A DNA stretch of 64,000 nucleotides from assembly GCA_947492995.1 (NCBI GenBank), contig CANLOU010000001.1, positions 1,249,001 through 1,313,000 on the forward strand. Reading direction: 5' to 3'. A program made the position numbers and the translations under genes. Positions 26,238-35,123 of the stretch are shown here, in pieces (position 1 is the first letter of the stretch; each line of letters begins with the position of its first letter). This DNA is from an uncultured Litoreibacter sp. (GTDB lineage: Bacteria > Pseudomonadota > Alphaproteobacteria > Rhodobacterales > Rhodobacteraceae). The notes beneath the pieces are model-generated. The model was given only the letters and a program-made list of their open reading frames with translations, was not told the origin of the DNA and made no database searches.

Positions 26238-27073
26238 GGCGGCTCAAGACCTACACCTCGCTCTGGGCCATGCAACCCCATGACCAAACCGGGGTGAAGC
26301 TGCCCCATGACCAAGTGTGCGAGATGGTGGCAGCGGCCGGTTTCGACGGTATGGCGATTGATCTGGGCGCGTCCGATGTGGCCGTGGCCCACGCGGTACG
26401 CCCCCATATGGAGCGCAACAACCTGACGCCGCTGATCGTGGCGTTCCCAAAGACCATCGAAAGCCTTGAGGACACGCTGAAGATGGCCAAGGATTTCGGC
26501 GCGCCCTTCGTCGATGTCATCGGGCAGGTCATGCCGATTGCGCTGGACGACATGGTGCCGGTCATCGAGACATGGCTGGAGATGTCCGACAAAATTGGCC
26601 AGCCGATCCAGTTCGAGACGCATCGCAATTGTATCACCAACGATCTTTACACCACGCTGCAGCTGATTGATCGCATTCCCGAGATGCGCATTTGCGCCGA
26701 TCTCAGCCACTACGTTGTGGACCGCGAGTTCTGGTTTCCGCTCAGTGACCATGACCTTGGCCTTATCTCCAAAATCCTGGAACGCTCTGACAGCTTCCAA
26801 GGCCGCGTCGCGTCCCGTCAGCAGATCCAGTTGCAGCTCGACTTCCCGCAGAACCAAAAATGGGTCGACCTGTTCAAAGGCTGGTGGCGCGAGGGGATGG
26901 CCTCATGGAGCGCCCGCAATAAGGATGGCGATTGCATCTTCGTGTGTGAACTCGGCCCGCCCGAATATGCGATGACAGGCCCGGACGGAAAAGAGCTGTC
27001 CAACCGATGGGAGGAAGCGCAAGTCATCAAAGGCTGGGTCGAAAACATTTGGCAGGATTTGGAAAAAGCCTAA
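26234..27073 (+). CDS. Sugar phosphate isomerase/epimerase-type TIM barrel protein (start adjusted)
   Basis: MRRLKTYTSLWAMQPHDQTGVKLPHDQVCEMVAAAGFDGMAIDLGASD..IQFETHRNCITND..IRMCADLSHYVVDREF-like metal site (MRICADLSHYVVD). Confidence 0.82.
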   Translation: MRRLKTYTSLWAMQPHDQTGVKLPHDQVCEMVAAAGFDGMAIDLGASDVAVAHAVRPHMERNNLTPLIVAFPKTIESLEDTLKMAKDFGAPFVDVIGQVMPIALDDMVPVIETWLEMSDKIGQPIQFETHRNCITNDLYTTLQLIDRIPEMRICADLSHYVVDREFWFPLSDHDLGLISKILERSDSFQGRVASRQQIQLQLDFPQNQKWVDLFKGWWREGMASWSARNKDGDCIFVCELGPPEYAMTGPDGKELSNRWEEAQVIKGWVENIWQDLEKA

Positions 27074-27327
27074 TCCAAACAGGTCTCGTTTCATCTTGGC
27101 TAAAATACCTCGGGGTACGGGGCAGAGCCCCGCTGATCGGCGCGCGCAGGCGCGACGAGACAGCAAGAATCTCGCAATTGTCGAAGAATCTTATAACAAA
27201 CAGTATAACTGGCTGCATATCTTCGCGAAATTGGCCATATCGCGCTTCATTTCGAAAAGGCATGACGTAGATCTATGCGCTAAGCTGCGCGAAATAGAGT
27301 CGATTCCAAATTCGGGGACCCCTGTCA

Positions 27328-28328
27328 TGATCCAGACACCATATCTTCTTTTCCTCGGCGACGCGCCGGACGCGCTTGCTGCCAAAGTGGCCCAAGGCAT
27401 CAAAGACTGGCGCCCGGAAAATTCCGTCGGCCAGTTCCGCATGGAAGGCTGCAATGCCGATATGAAGCTGAAAGACATGACTTTGCAGGAAGGCCTCGAT
27501 GCGGGGGCCAAAACGCTTGTGATCGGTGTTGCTAACCGGGGTGGCGTCATCTCGGACGCATGGAAAAAGGTGCTCGTTGAGGCGCTTGAAATGGGCTACG
27601 ACATCGCGTCCGGTCTGCACAACCTGCTGCGCGACGAGGACGAATTGCAACGCGCCGCCAAAGTTCATGGCCGCACCCTGCACGATGTGCGCATCCCGTC
27701 TGTTGCCTACCCGATTGCTAATGGCGTGAAGCGCACAGGCAAGCGTGTGTTGGCCGTTGGCACGGATTGCTCTGCTGGCAAGATGTATACAGGCCTTTGC
27801 ATGGATGCCGAGATGCGCAAGCGCGGCATGAAATCCACCTTCCGCCCCACGGGTCAAACCGGCATCCTCATCACCGGTGGCGGCGTGCCGCTGGACGCGG
27901 TGATTGCCGACTTCATGGCGGGGGCGGTTGAATACCTGACGCCCGACAATGACGACGATCACTGGGATCACATCGAAGGGCAGGGCTCGCTGTTCCATGC
28001 CTCCTATTCCGGCGTGACAATGGCGTTGATCCATGGCGGCCAGCCTGACGCGTTGATCCTTGCGCATGAGCCGACCCGCACCCACATGCGCGGCTTGCCG
28101 GATTACAAATTGCCATCGCTCGAAGCCCTGCGCGATCTGGCTTTGACCGTGGCGCGGGTGGTGAACCCGAATTGCGTGGTCGCTGGTATTTCTATCAACA
28201 CGCAGCATCTTGGGGAGGCAGAGGCCAAAGCCTATGTGGCCGAGGTCGAGGACCGCATGGGCTTGCCCACCACCGATCCGTTCCGCTTTGGGCCGGAAAA
28301 GCTCGTGGACGCATTGGAAGCACTGTGA
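27328..28328 (+). CDS. dgcN: DUF1611 protein, D-glutamate N-acetyltransferase (DgcN)-like (start adjusted)
   Basis: MIQTPYLLFLGDAPDALAAKVAQGIKDWRPENSVGQFRMEGCNADMKL..RVLAVGTDCSAGKMYTGLCMDAEMRKRGMKSTFRPTGQTGILITGGGVPLDAV; followed by a DgcA-type racemase. Confidence 0.82.
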
Positions 28329-29287
28329 TTTCGGTCACCGCTGACACGTTCAAACTGGCGGAGGTCTTCACGATCTCCCGTGGCTCGCGGACGGAGGCCA
28401 AAGTGCTCACCGTCCGCGTGTCCCGCGGCGGGGTCGTGGGCGTCGGCGAATGCGTGCCCTATGCCCGCTATGACGAGACGCTGGACAGCGTCACGGCTGA
28501 GATTGAGGGCCTGCCTGCGGATATCACCCGCGCCGATCTTCAGGCGGTCCTGCCCGCCGGGGCTGCCCGCAACGCTGTTGACTGCGCGCTCTGGGATTTG
28601 GAGGCCAAGACCCAAGGCAAGCGCGTCTGGGACCTGCTGGGCCTGCCCGCACCCAAGCCCGAAATCACCGCCTACACGCTGTCGCTTGATACGCCTGAGA
28701 AGATGCAAGCCTCTGCGCAGAAACATAGCCGCAGGCCGCTCCTCAAGATCAAACTAGGCACCCCCGACGATATGCCCCGCCTTGAAGCGGTGCGTCGCGG
28801 CGCGCCTGACACGCCTGTTATCATCGACGCCAATGAAGGCTGGACGGCGGAGATCTATACCGACCTCGCCCCGCATCTGGTCCGCCTTGGCGTGAAGCTG
28901 GTCGAACAACCTTTGCCCGCGGGACAAGACGACATGCTAGCCGAGATCGCGCGTCCGCTGCCCGTCTGCGCAGACGAGGCCTGCCATGACCGCGCCTCGC
29001 TGCCAAATCTCATCGGCAAATACGACGTCATCAACATCAAGCTGGACAAGACCGGCGGCCTGACCGAGGCGCTGGAATTGAAACGGGAAGGCCTTGATGA
29101 AGGCTACGGCGTGATGGTGGGCTGCATGGTCGGCTCCTCGCTGGCCATGGCCCCTGCGACCATTCTGGCCCAAGGCGTGGCCTTTACCGACCTTGACGGG
29201 CCGCTGCTGTTGGCCGAAGACCGTGACACACCGCTAACCTTTGACGACCAAGGCGTGCATGCACCTGCCGCCGCATTATGGGGATAA
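28325..29287 (+). CDS. dgcA: Enolase-superfamily epimerase, N-acetyl-D-Glu racemase (DgcA)/dipeptide epimerase-like (GTG start)
   Basis: ISVTADTFKLAEVFTISRGSRTEAKVLTVRVSRGGVVGVGECVPYARYDET..LLKIKLG..VIIDANEGW..VEQPLPAGQDD..DVINIKLDKTGGLTEAL. Confidence 0.85.
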   Translation: MISVTADTFKLAEVFTISRGSRTEAKVLTVRVSRGGVVGVGECVPYARYDETLDSVTAEIEGLPADITRADLQAVLPAGAARNAVDCALWDLEAKTQGKRVWDLLGLPAPKPEITAYTLSLDTPEKMQASAQKHSRRPLLKIKLGTPDDMPRLEAVRRGAPDTPVIIDANEGWTAEIYTDLAPHLVRLGVKLVEQPLPAGQDDMLAEIARPLPVCADEACHDRASLPNLIGKYDVINIKLDKTGGLTEALELKREGLDEGYGVMVGCMVGSSLAMAPATILAQGVAFTDLDGPLLLAEDRDTPLTFDDQGVHAPAAALWG

Positions 29288-29291
29288 CATC

Positions 29292-30149
29292 ATGAGCCGC
29301 ATCGTTTACCTGAACGGGGAATATCTGCCTGAGACCGAGGCCAAGGTTTCGGTCTTTGACCGGGGGTTCCTGTTTGCCGATGCGGTCTACGAGGTGACCT
29401 CGGTGCTTGGTGGCAAGCTGATCGCCTTTGACGGCCACGCGGTGCGGCTGCAACGCTCGGTTGACGAGCTGGGCATGACGTACAAGGTGGACATGGACGA
29501 GCTGCTGGAAATCCACCGCCAGCTGGTTGAGCGCAACGCGCTTGAGGAAGGCATGATCTACCTGCAGCTGACGCGTGGCAATCCGGGGGACCGGGATTTT
29601 GTGTACCCGCCTGCGGACACCAAGCCGACGCTGGTTTTGTTCACCCAGACGGCGAACCTGTTGAACAACCCCAAGATCAACACTGGCATGAAGGTCATCA
29701 CCGTTGAAGACCAGCGCTGGGCGCGGCGGGACATCAAGACCACGCAGCTTTTGTTCCCGTCGATGGCCAAGATGATGGCCAAGGCGGCGGGTGTGGATGA
29801 CGCCTGGATGTTTGAGGATGGCGCGATCACCGAGGGGTCGTCGAACAACGCCTATATCGTGAAGGATGGCAAGATCATCACGCGGCATCTGGGCAACGAG
29901 ATCCTGCACGGGATCACGCGGGCGGCGGTTTTGAAATTCGCGGCTTCGGCGCAGATGGAGGTTGAGGAGCGGGCCTTTACGGTCGAGGAAGCCAAGAACG
30001 CGGACGAGGCGTTCATCACCTCGGCGTCGACTTTTGTGATGCCTGTGGTCGAGGTCGATGGGCAGGCTTTGGGGGATGGCAAGCCCGGCTCGGTGGCGGG
30101 TCGGCTGCGGGAAATCTACCTTGATGAGAGCATGAAACAGGCGGTCTGA
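29292..30149 (+). CDS. D-amino-acid transaminase (class IV PLP)
   Basis: MSRIVYLNGEYLPETEAKVSVFDRGFLFADAVYEVTSVLGGKLIAFDGHAVRLQRS..DIKTTQLLFPSMAKMMAKAAGVDDAWMFEDGAITEGSSNNAYIVKDGKIITRHLGNEILHGITR. Confidence 0.9.
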   Translation: MSRIVYLNGEYLPETEAKVSVFDRGFLFADAVYEVTSVLGGKLIAFDGHAVRLQRSVDELGMTYKVDMDELLEIHRQLVERNALEEGMIYLQLTRGNPGDRDFVYPPADTKPTLVLFTQTANLLNNPKINTGMKVITVEDQRWARRDIKTTQLLFPSMAKMMAKAAGVDDAWMFEDGAITEGSSNNAYIVKDGKIITRHLGNEILHGITRAAVLKFAASAQMEVEERAFTVEEAKNADEAFITSASTFVMPVVEVDGQALGDGKPGSVAGRLREIYLDESMKQAV

Positions 30150-30154
30150 CGAAA

Positions 30155-30172
30155 TCCGACGCATGCGTCGGA
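30155..30172. terminator. Palindrome TCCGACGCATGCGTCGGA just after the transaminase gene (possible terminator-like element)
   Basis: 18-bp perfect palindrome flanked by AAA/ATTT, 5 bp after the TGA. Confidence 0.55.
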
Positions 30173-30227
30173 ATTTGTAACCAGCTGATCTAAAACAGAA
30201 ACTCCAATTCTGTTAACCACTTGTTCA

Positions 30228-30506
30228 TCAGGGGGATTTGGTCTGGCTGCCGTCCCATTCGAGGATCACTTTGACCTCTTGCCGCGCGCGGACGCGGTTG
30301 AGGCCGAAGGTGTAATTGCCTTGTAGACGCAGATGCAGCGCGCCGATCTGGTTGGTCGTCAGCTCGCCCGCATCGACATGCGAGAAGCCCAGAATGTTCA
30401 GCCGGTGCTGGACCGAGTTGACCAGCTGCTGGTTTGGCGCGGCGGTCACCGGTGTCACCAGAACGGCAAGGGACAAGCCCAGACCCGTGGCGAGTGCCCG
30501 GATCAC
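30228..30506 (-). CDS. Small secreted hypothetical protein (paralogue of the adjacent one)
   Basis: Signal-like N-terminus ending VTAAPNQQL; overlaps the upstream gene by 4 nt. Confidence 0.65.
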   Translation of the reverse strand: MIRALATGLGLSLAVLVTPVTAAPNQQLVNSVQHRLNILGFSHVDAGELTTNQIGALHLRLQGNYTFGLNRVRARQEVKVILEWDGSQTKSP

Positions 30507-30811
30507 CCCAGACCCCGCAGCGCGTTCAGCAGGCGACGGTCGATCACCGCGCCAATGGAACCGCGAATGTCGCCGTGACCTTTGTTACTGCCTGCAAGAT
30601 GGTTGATCTGCGCCAATTGAGAGCTGCTGAGCTGCGTCACGTCGACGTCAGCGTAGCCATATTGCGGCAGCACATGTGCCACCGATTTTTGCAATTGGGT
30701 CAAGTTTTCTTGGGCGTATAGCGGTCCTGCCAAGGTGACTGCCATGCCAGTTGCCGCGAGGAAGTGTGAAAAGCGCATTGGTATCTCCTTTAATTTGCTT
30801 GGCCATAACAT
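30503..30811 (-). CDS. Small secreted hypothetical protein (paralogue of the adjacent one)
   Basis: MRFSHFLAATGMAVTLAGPLYAQENLTQLQKSVAHVLPQYGYADVDVTQLSSSQLAQINHLAGSNKGHGDIRG (start probably at MRFSHF). Confidence 0.65.
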   Translation of the reverse strand: MLWPSKLKEIPMRFSHFLAATGMAVTLAGPLYAQENLTQLQKSVAHVLPQYGYADVDVTQLSSSQLAQINHLAGSNKGHGDIRGSIGAVIDRRLLNALRGLG

Positions 30812-30856
30812 ACCATGCCACCATGTATCAGCGAGACACCTTTGCTCACGTCCGCG

Positions 30857-31735
30857 TTAAGCAGCGCCATTTTGCGCATATGCCAGCCGAAAATCATATT
30901 CGACATCGAAGTAACGCGCCTTGAACCCGTGTTCCTTCTGACGCTCGGGGTCATCAACGGGCACAAAATCTGCCATCAGACTTTCCTTGACCCCGAAAAC
31001 GGCATCAGAGGTGATGTAGGGGTCGTCAGGGTCAAAAATATGGGTAGTCAGCGTCTCAAACCCGTCTTTCGTAATCAGATAATGGAAATGCGCGGGCCGG
31101 TAGGGGTGCCGCCCCATTTGCGCCAATAGCTGCCCAACGGGGCCGTCATCGGGGATCGGGTAAGAGGTGGGTTTGACCGCCTTGAACCAATAACGGCCAT
31201 CTGCCCCCGTCCGGAACACCGCCCGCAGGTTAAATTCGGGCTGGATGCCTTTTTGCTGGACGTCATAAAAGCCGTCATCATTGGTCTGCCAAACCTCAAT
31301 CTTGGCCCCCTCGATGGGGTTTTCGTCCAGATCAAGGATGCGGCCCTGCGCCAGCATCGGCTCGCCTTTGCCGTCGAGGCAGATATTGGTTCCCATTGGG
31401 GAAACGGGCACATCTGCGACGTGGAACGGGCCAAGCACCGTGTTTTCGGACGCCCCCGAGGGCCTGCGGGAATTGATTGCGTCAACAAGCATCGAGACGC
31501 CGAGGACGTCTGACAACAAGATGAATTCCTGTCGCCAATCGTCGGACATGTGCCCGGTTTTGGTGAGAAACAGGATCGCCTCCGTCCATTCTTCCTGGGT
31601 GGGCTTGATCTCTTTCACGGCGGCGTGCATGTGGCGCACCAGACCCGACAGGACCTCTTTGAGGCGCGGGTTGTCGCAGTTTGCCATGGCGTCGATCACC
31701 ACCTGCGCAGAATTTTCTTCTGTAAAGTAGCTCAT
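30857..31735 (-). CDS. Intradiol ring-cleavage dioxygenase, hydroxyquinol 1,2-dioxygenase-like
   Basis: ENTVLGPFHVADVPVSPMGTNICLDGKGEPMLAQGRILDLDENPIEGAKIEVWQTNDDGFYDVQQ..RYWFKAVKPTSYPIPDDGPVGQLLAQMGRHPYRPAHFHYLITKDGFETLTTHIF. Confidence 0.92.
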   Translation of the reverse strand: MSYFTEENSAQVVIDAMANCDNPRLKEVLSGLVRHMHAAVKEIKPTQEEWTEAILFLTKTGHMSDDWRQEFILLSDVLGVSMLVDAINSRRPSGASENTVLGPFHVADVPVSPMGTNICLDGKGEPMLAQGRILDLDENPIEGAKIEVWQTNDDGFYDVQQKGIQPEFNLRAVFRTGADGRYWFKAVKPTSYPIPDDGPVGQLLAQMGRHPYRPAHFHYLITKDGFETLTTHIFDPDDPYITSDAVFGVKESLMADFVPVDDPERQKEHGFKARYFDVEYDFRLAYAQNGAA

Positions 31736-31744
31736 GGCAGGCCT

Positions 31745-33505
31745 TTACCCCCGTGCAAGAATTTGGGTCATCACACGCAGCAATTCCTTACCGGGGTCAT
31801 CTGCAAGCGTTTGCGCACGCCATGCGACATGATGATCGGGGCGCACCAGCAGGCAACCATTGTCGTCGATCTCGTTGGCGCGGGACCAGTCGCCGGTGTG
31901 ATCGACATAGGCCTGTCTGGGGCCAATGACATGAGTACGCAGCGGCAGGCCGATTTGCGTTGCTAGGTCTTTGGCCGCCCGCACCCAGCCCTCGCCGCCG
32001 ATGCCGGTCAGTAGGGTGAAGGCCCCTTTGCCACATAGGTCCAGCGTGGACAGCGTGGCGCCGGTGTCGCCGTCAAACACCCAGACATGGGGCAGCCGCG
32101 CGCCGGGCCATGTTGTGGGCTGGTAATGCAGTTCCCGGTCCTGCGTGAAGGCGGGTTCGGGCTGGCCGTCGGTTGCAACCGCGCCCGAGCTATATCGTTG
32201 GTTCATCTCGACGCCATGGGCGTCGAATTCGTATTTCTTGAAGGCGATGGCCTGCCGCAAGGCCTCGCGCTGCGCGGTGGCGGCGTCGCCCACATCGCAT
32301 CGCGCATCCATGCTGGCCTTGATCTTGTCGACATCGGTGCCGCCGGTCATGCCGAGCGCCTCGAAGATCGGGCCGAACTCGCCAATGGATTGGTTGGCGC
32401 GCGTGACGATCTGCTTGGCAACGGGCGCGCGTTCTTCGCTGTAGCTGTCCAGCAGGGCGGGACCGGCATGCCCCTTGAGCACCGCCGCCAGTTTCCAAGA
32501 CAGGTTGAACGCGTCCTGAATGGAGGTGTTGGACCCCAACCCGTTGGATGGCGGGTGCCGGTGCGCCGCATCGCCCATGATGAACACCCGGTCCTTTTGC
32601 ATATGGGTGGCGTAGGCGTCGTTGACGGTCCAGACACTTGCGCCCAGCAGCTCGATGTCCAGATCAGGGTCGCCGACCAGCTGCCGCGCGACAGTGGTGG
32701 CGAAGGCCTCGTCCACCTCTGGCGGGGGCTGGTTGATGTCGTAGCCCCACACGATCAGCCATTCATTCCAAGGCCGGATCATGCGGACCAGCCCCATGCC
32801 GATGCCCCCGACATCGGCCCCGGGCTGCATCACCCAGTACAAGACGCTGGGGCGGTGGGCCGCGTATTTGGACAGATCGGCGCGGAACAGGATGTTCATC
32901 GACCCGCCGACGCCCATCTTGCCCTCGATCGGCGTGCCTATGTGATCGGCCACCAGCGAGTTGCCGCCATCGGCCCCCACCAGATATTTGGAGCGCACCT
33001 GAAACATGCGCCCCGCCAAGCGGTCCTGCAGCGTCGTCGTGACGCCATCGGCGTCCTGCTCATGGCTGACATATCTGGTCGACATCCGCGCCTGCGCGCC
33101 GCGCTTGCAGGCGGTTTTATACAGGATCGGCTCCATAAAGGTTTGGGGCAGGTCGTTCATGTGGCTGGGCGAGGACAGCTGATGCTCGGCCCGCGACAGC
33201 GGATGCTTGCCCCAGCTTTTCATGCGGCCGATTTCTTCGCCGGCGAGGCTTTCGCAGAAGACGTTTTCGCCCATCAGATCCTGTTCGGTGGCGTGCAGAT
33301 AGGCCTCGGCCTCGACGTCGTGACCAAGGTCGCGCAGCACCTCCATCGTGCGTTGGTTGGTGATATGGGCGCGTGGCGTGTTTGCCAGCCACCCATATTG
33401 GTTCACCATCATCGTCTCGACCCCGTAGCTGGCCAGCAGCGCGGCGGTGGAGGACCCGGCGGGGCCGGTCCCGATGACCAAGACATCCGTGTTGATTTCC
33501 GCCAT
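31745..33505 (-). CDS. FAD-dependent aromatic monooxygenase (TfdB/PheA-like phenol hydroxylase family)
   Basis: TDVLVIGTGPAGSSTAALLASYGVETMMVNQYGWLANTPRAHITNQRTMEVLRDLG..VFIMGDAAHRHPPSNGLGSNTSIQDAFNLSWKLAAVL. Confidence 0.92.
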   Translation of the reverse strand: MAEINTDVLVIGTGPAGSSTAALLASYGVETMMVNQYGWLANTPRAHITNQRTMEVLRDLGHDVEAEAYLHATEQDLMGENVFCESLAGEEIGRMKSWGKHPLSRAEHQLSSPSHMNDLPQTFMEPILYKTACKRGAQARMSTRYVSHEQDADGVTTTLQDRLAGRMFQVRSKYLVGADGGNSLVADHIGTPIEGKMGVGGSMNILFRADLSKYAAHRPSVLYWVMQPGADVGGIGMGLVRMIRPWNEWLIVWGYDINQPPPEVDEAFATTVARQLVGDPDLDIELLGASVWTVNDAYATHMQKDRVFIMGDAAHRHPPSNGLGSNTSIQDAFNLSWKLAAVLKGHAGPALLDSYSEERAPVAKQIVTRANQSIGEFGPIFEALGMTGGTDVDKIKASMDARCDVGDAATAQREALRQAIAFKKYEFDAHGVEMNQRYSSGAVATDGQPEPAFTQDRELHYQPTTWPGARLPHVWVFDGDTGATLSTLDLCGKGAFTLLTGIGGEGWVRAAKDLATQIGLPLRTHVIGPRQAYVDHTGDWSRANEIDDNGCLLVRPDHHVAWRAQTLADDPGKELLRVMTQILARG

Positions 33506-33511
33506 GTAACC

Positions 33512-35122
33512 CTAGTCCTTGATATGGGGCGGCAGGGGCACGCCCGCGGCCTCCGTTTCTTCGCGGTCCCAATAGGCGATGATGATGCCGGGGGGCTCGC
33601 CGCCGGTTGTCATCTGCTCGATCACCTCAGGGGGCTGCGTGATGCGGGTGTGGTGCTGGCGCGCCCACTCGAAATGGAGGGCGGCCAGCCGGTCAATCTG
33701 GGCGCTATGCTGCGGGTCGCCGCCGAGGTCGCGCAGCTCGTTCGGGTCGGTTTCAAGGTCGAACAAGAGGGGGCGCATCTTCTCGACATGGATGTATTTC
33801 CAGCGCCCGTCGAAGACCATCACCATGCGGGCGTCTTCCTGCGCCACGCCGACGGCCCGCCGCGCGTCGCGGGTGGCGTAGTCATATTCGCTGATGCAAT
33901 GGTCGCGCCAATTGGTGGGCTGGCCGTGCAGCAGCGGCTGCAACGAGCGGCCCTCATAGACATGGGGCTTTTGCGCGCCGCCGAGGAAATCGACGAAGGT
34001 GGGGACCAGATCAATGCCCTCCATCAGCTTGTCGGTTGATGTGCCGCGCGTGGCGTCGGCGGCGTCGCGCGGATCGTAGACAATCATGGGCACCCGGGCG
34101 GAGCAGTCAAAGAACAGGTCTTTCTCGCCCAGCGCGTGGTCGCCCATATTGTCGCCGTGATCCGAGCAGAAGACCACCATCGTATCGGCCATGCGGCCGC
34201 TGCTTTCCAGATAGTCAAAGAGCCGGCCCATTTGGTCGTCGAGCTCCTTGATGAGGCCCATATAGACCGGCGCCACGACATCGCGCACGTTGTCGCGCGC
34301 GAAACTTTTGCAAATGCGGGTGTTGGCCCATGTCTGCATAAGGGGGTGCGTATGCTCCCCCTCGGCGCGGTTCACGGGGGGCACGTCCTTTGCTGAATAC
34401 ATGTCGTTATAGGGCGCAGGCGCGAGGTAGGGCCAATGTGGCTTGATATAGCTTAGGTGGCACAGCCATGGCTGATCGCCCTGGCTTTCCATGAATTCGA
34501 TGCCGCGTGTGGTCAGCCATGAGGTCTCGGAGTGTTCTTTGGGGACCCGCGCGGGCAAGGGCGCGTTTTCCAGCAACCACCCCGTCTTGAGTGTGCCGTC
34601 CGCGTCGATGGCGCTGTTGGCCCATTCTTCCCAAGGGTTGTCGCCATCCATGCCATGCGACCGCAGATAGGCGTCGTAATCCTCGCCATTGCGATGCGCA
34701 TAATGGGTCGCATTGGTGCCGTCATCGCGGACATAGACTTCAAATCCGCATTGGCTGACCAGCGCGCCGATGGTGCCCTCGGGCTCAATGCCCAGCCGCT
34801 TCATGCCGTCTTCGTCAGCGCGCATATGGGTCTTGCCGACGAGCGCGCATTTCACATCAATTTCGCGCAGATGGTCGCCAAGGGTGGGTTCGCCCACCCG
34901 CAGCGGGAATCCGTTCCAGGTGGAGCCATGGCTGCGCACATAGCGCCCTGTGTAAAAGCTCATCCGGCTTGGGCCACAGATTGGTGACTGCACATAGGCG
35001 CGGTCAAAGCGCACCCCTTTTTGCGCAAGGCGGTCGATATTGGGTGTGTCCATGTGGGTCGCGCCGTAGCAGGACAAATAGTCCCAGCGCAGCTGGTCGG
35101 CCATGATCCACAGAACATTCAT
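33512..35122 (-). CDS. Sulfatase (alkaline phosphatase superfamily, Cys-type CxPSR)
   Basis: MNVLWIMADQLRWDYLSCYGATHMDTPNIDRLAQKGVRFDRAYVQSPICGPSRMSFYTGRYVRSHG; CGPSR formylglycine motif; VVFCSDHGDNMGDH. Confidence 0.92.
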   Translation of the reverse strand: MNVLWIMADQLRWDYLSCYGATHMDTPNIDRLAQKGVRFDRAYVQSPICGPSRMSFYTGRYVRSHGSTWNGFPLRVGEPTLGDHLREIDVKCALVGKTHMRADEDGMKRLGIEPEGTIGALVSQCGFEVYVRDDGTNATHYAHRNGEDYDAYLRSHGMDGDNPWEEWANSAIDADGTLKTGWLLENAPLPARVPKEHSETSWLTTRGIEFMESQGDQPWLCHLSYIKPHWPYLAPAPYNDMYSAKDVPPVNRAEGEHTHPLMQTWANTRICKSFARDNVRDVVAPVYMGLIKELDDQMGRLFDYLESSGRMADTMVVFCSDHGDNMGDHALGEKDLFFDCSARVPMIVYDPRDAADATRGTSTDKLMEGIDLVPTFVDFLGGAQKPHVYEGRSLQPLLHGQPTNWRDHCISEYDYATRDARRAVGVAQEDARMVMVFDGRWKYIHVEKMRPLLFDLETDPNELRDLGGDPQHSAQIDRLAALHFEWARQHHTRITQPPEVIEQMTTGGEPPGIIIAYWDREETEAAGVPLPPHIKD

Positions 35123-35123
35123 A

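Noticed and set aside
32087-34039. 650-aa plus-strand ORF opposite the monooxygenase and sulfatase genes (and 35904-37442 opposite BKACE/livM)
   Set aside because: Spans two real minus-strand genes, His/Gly/Arg-rich composition, no recognisable motif.
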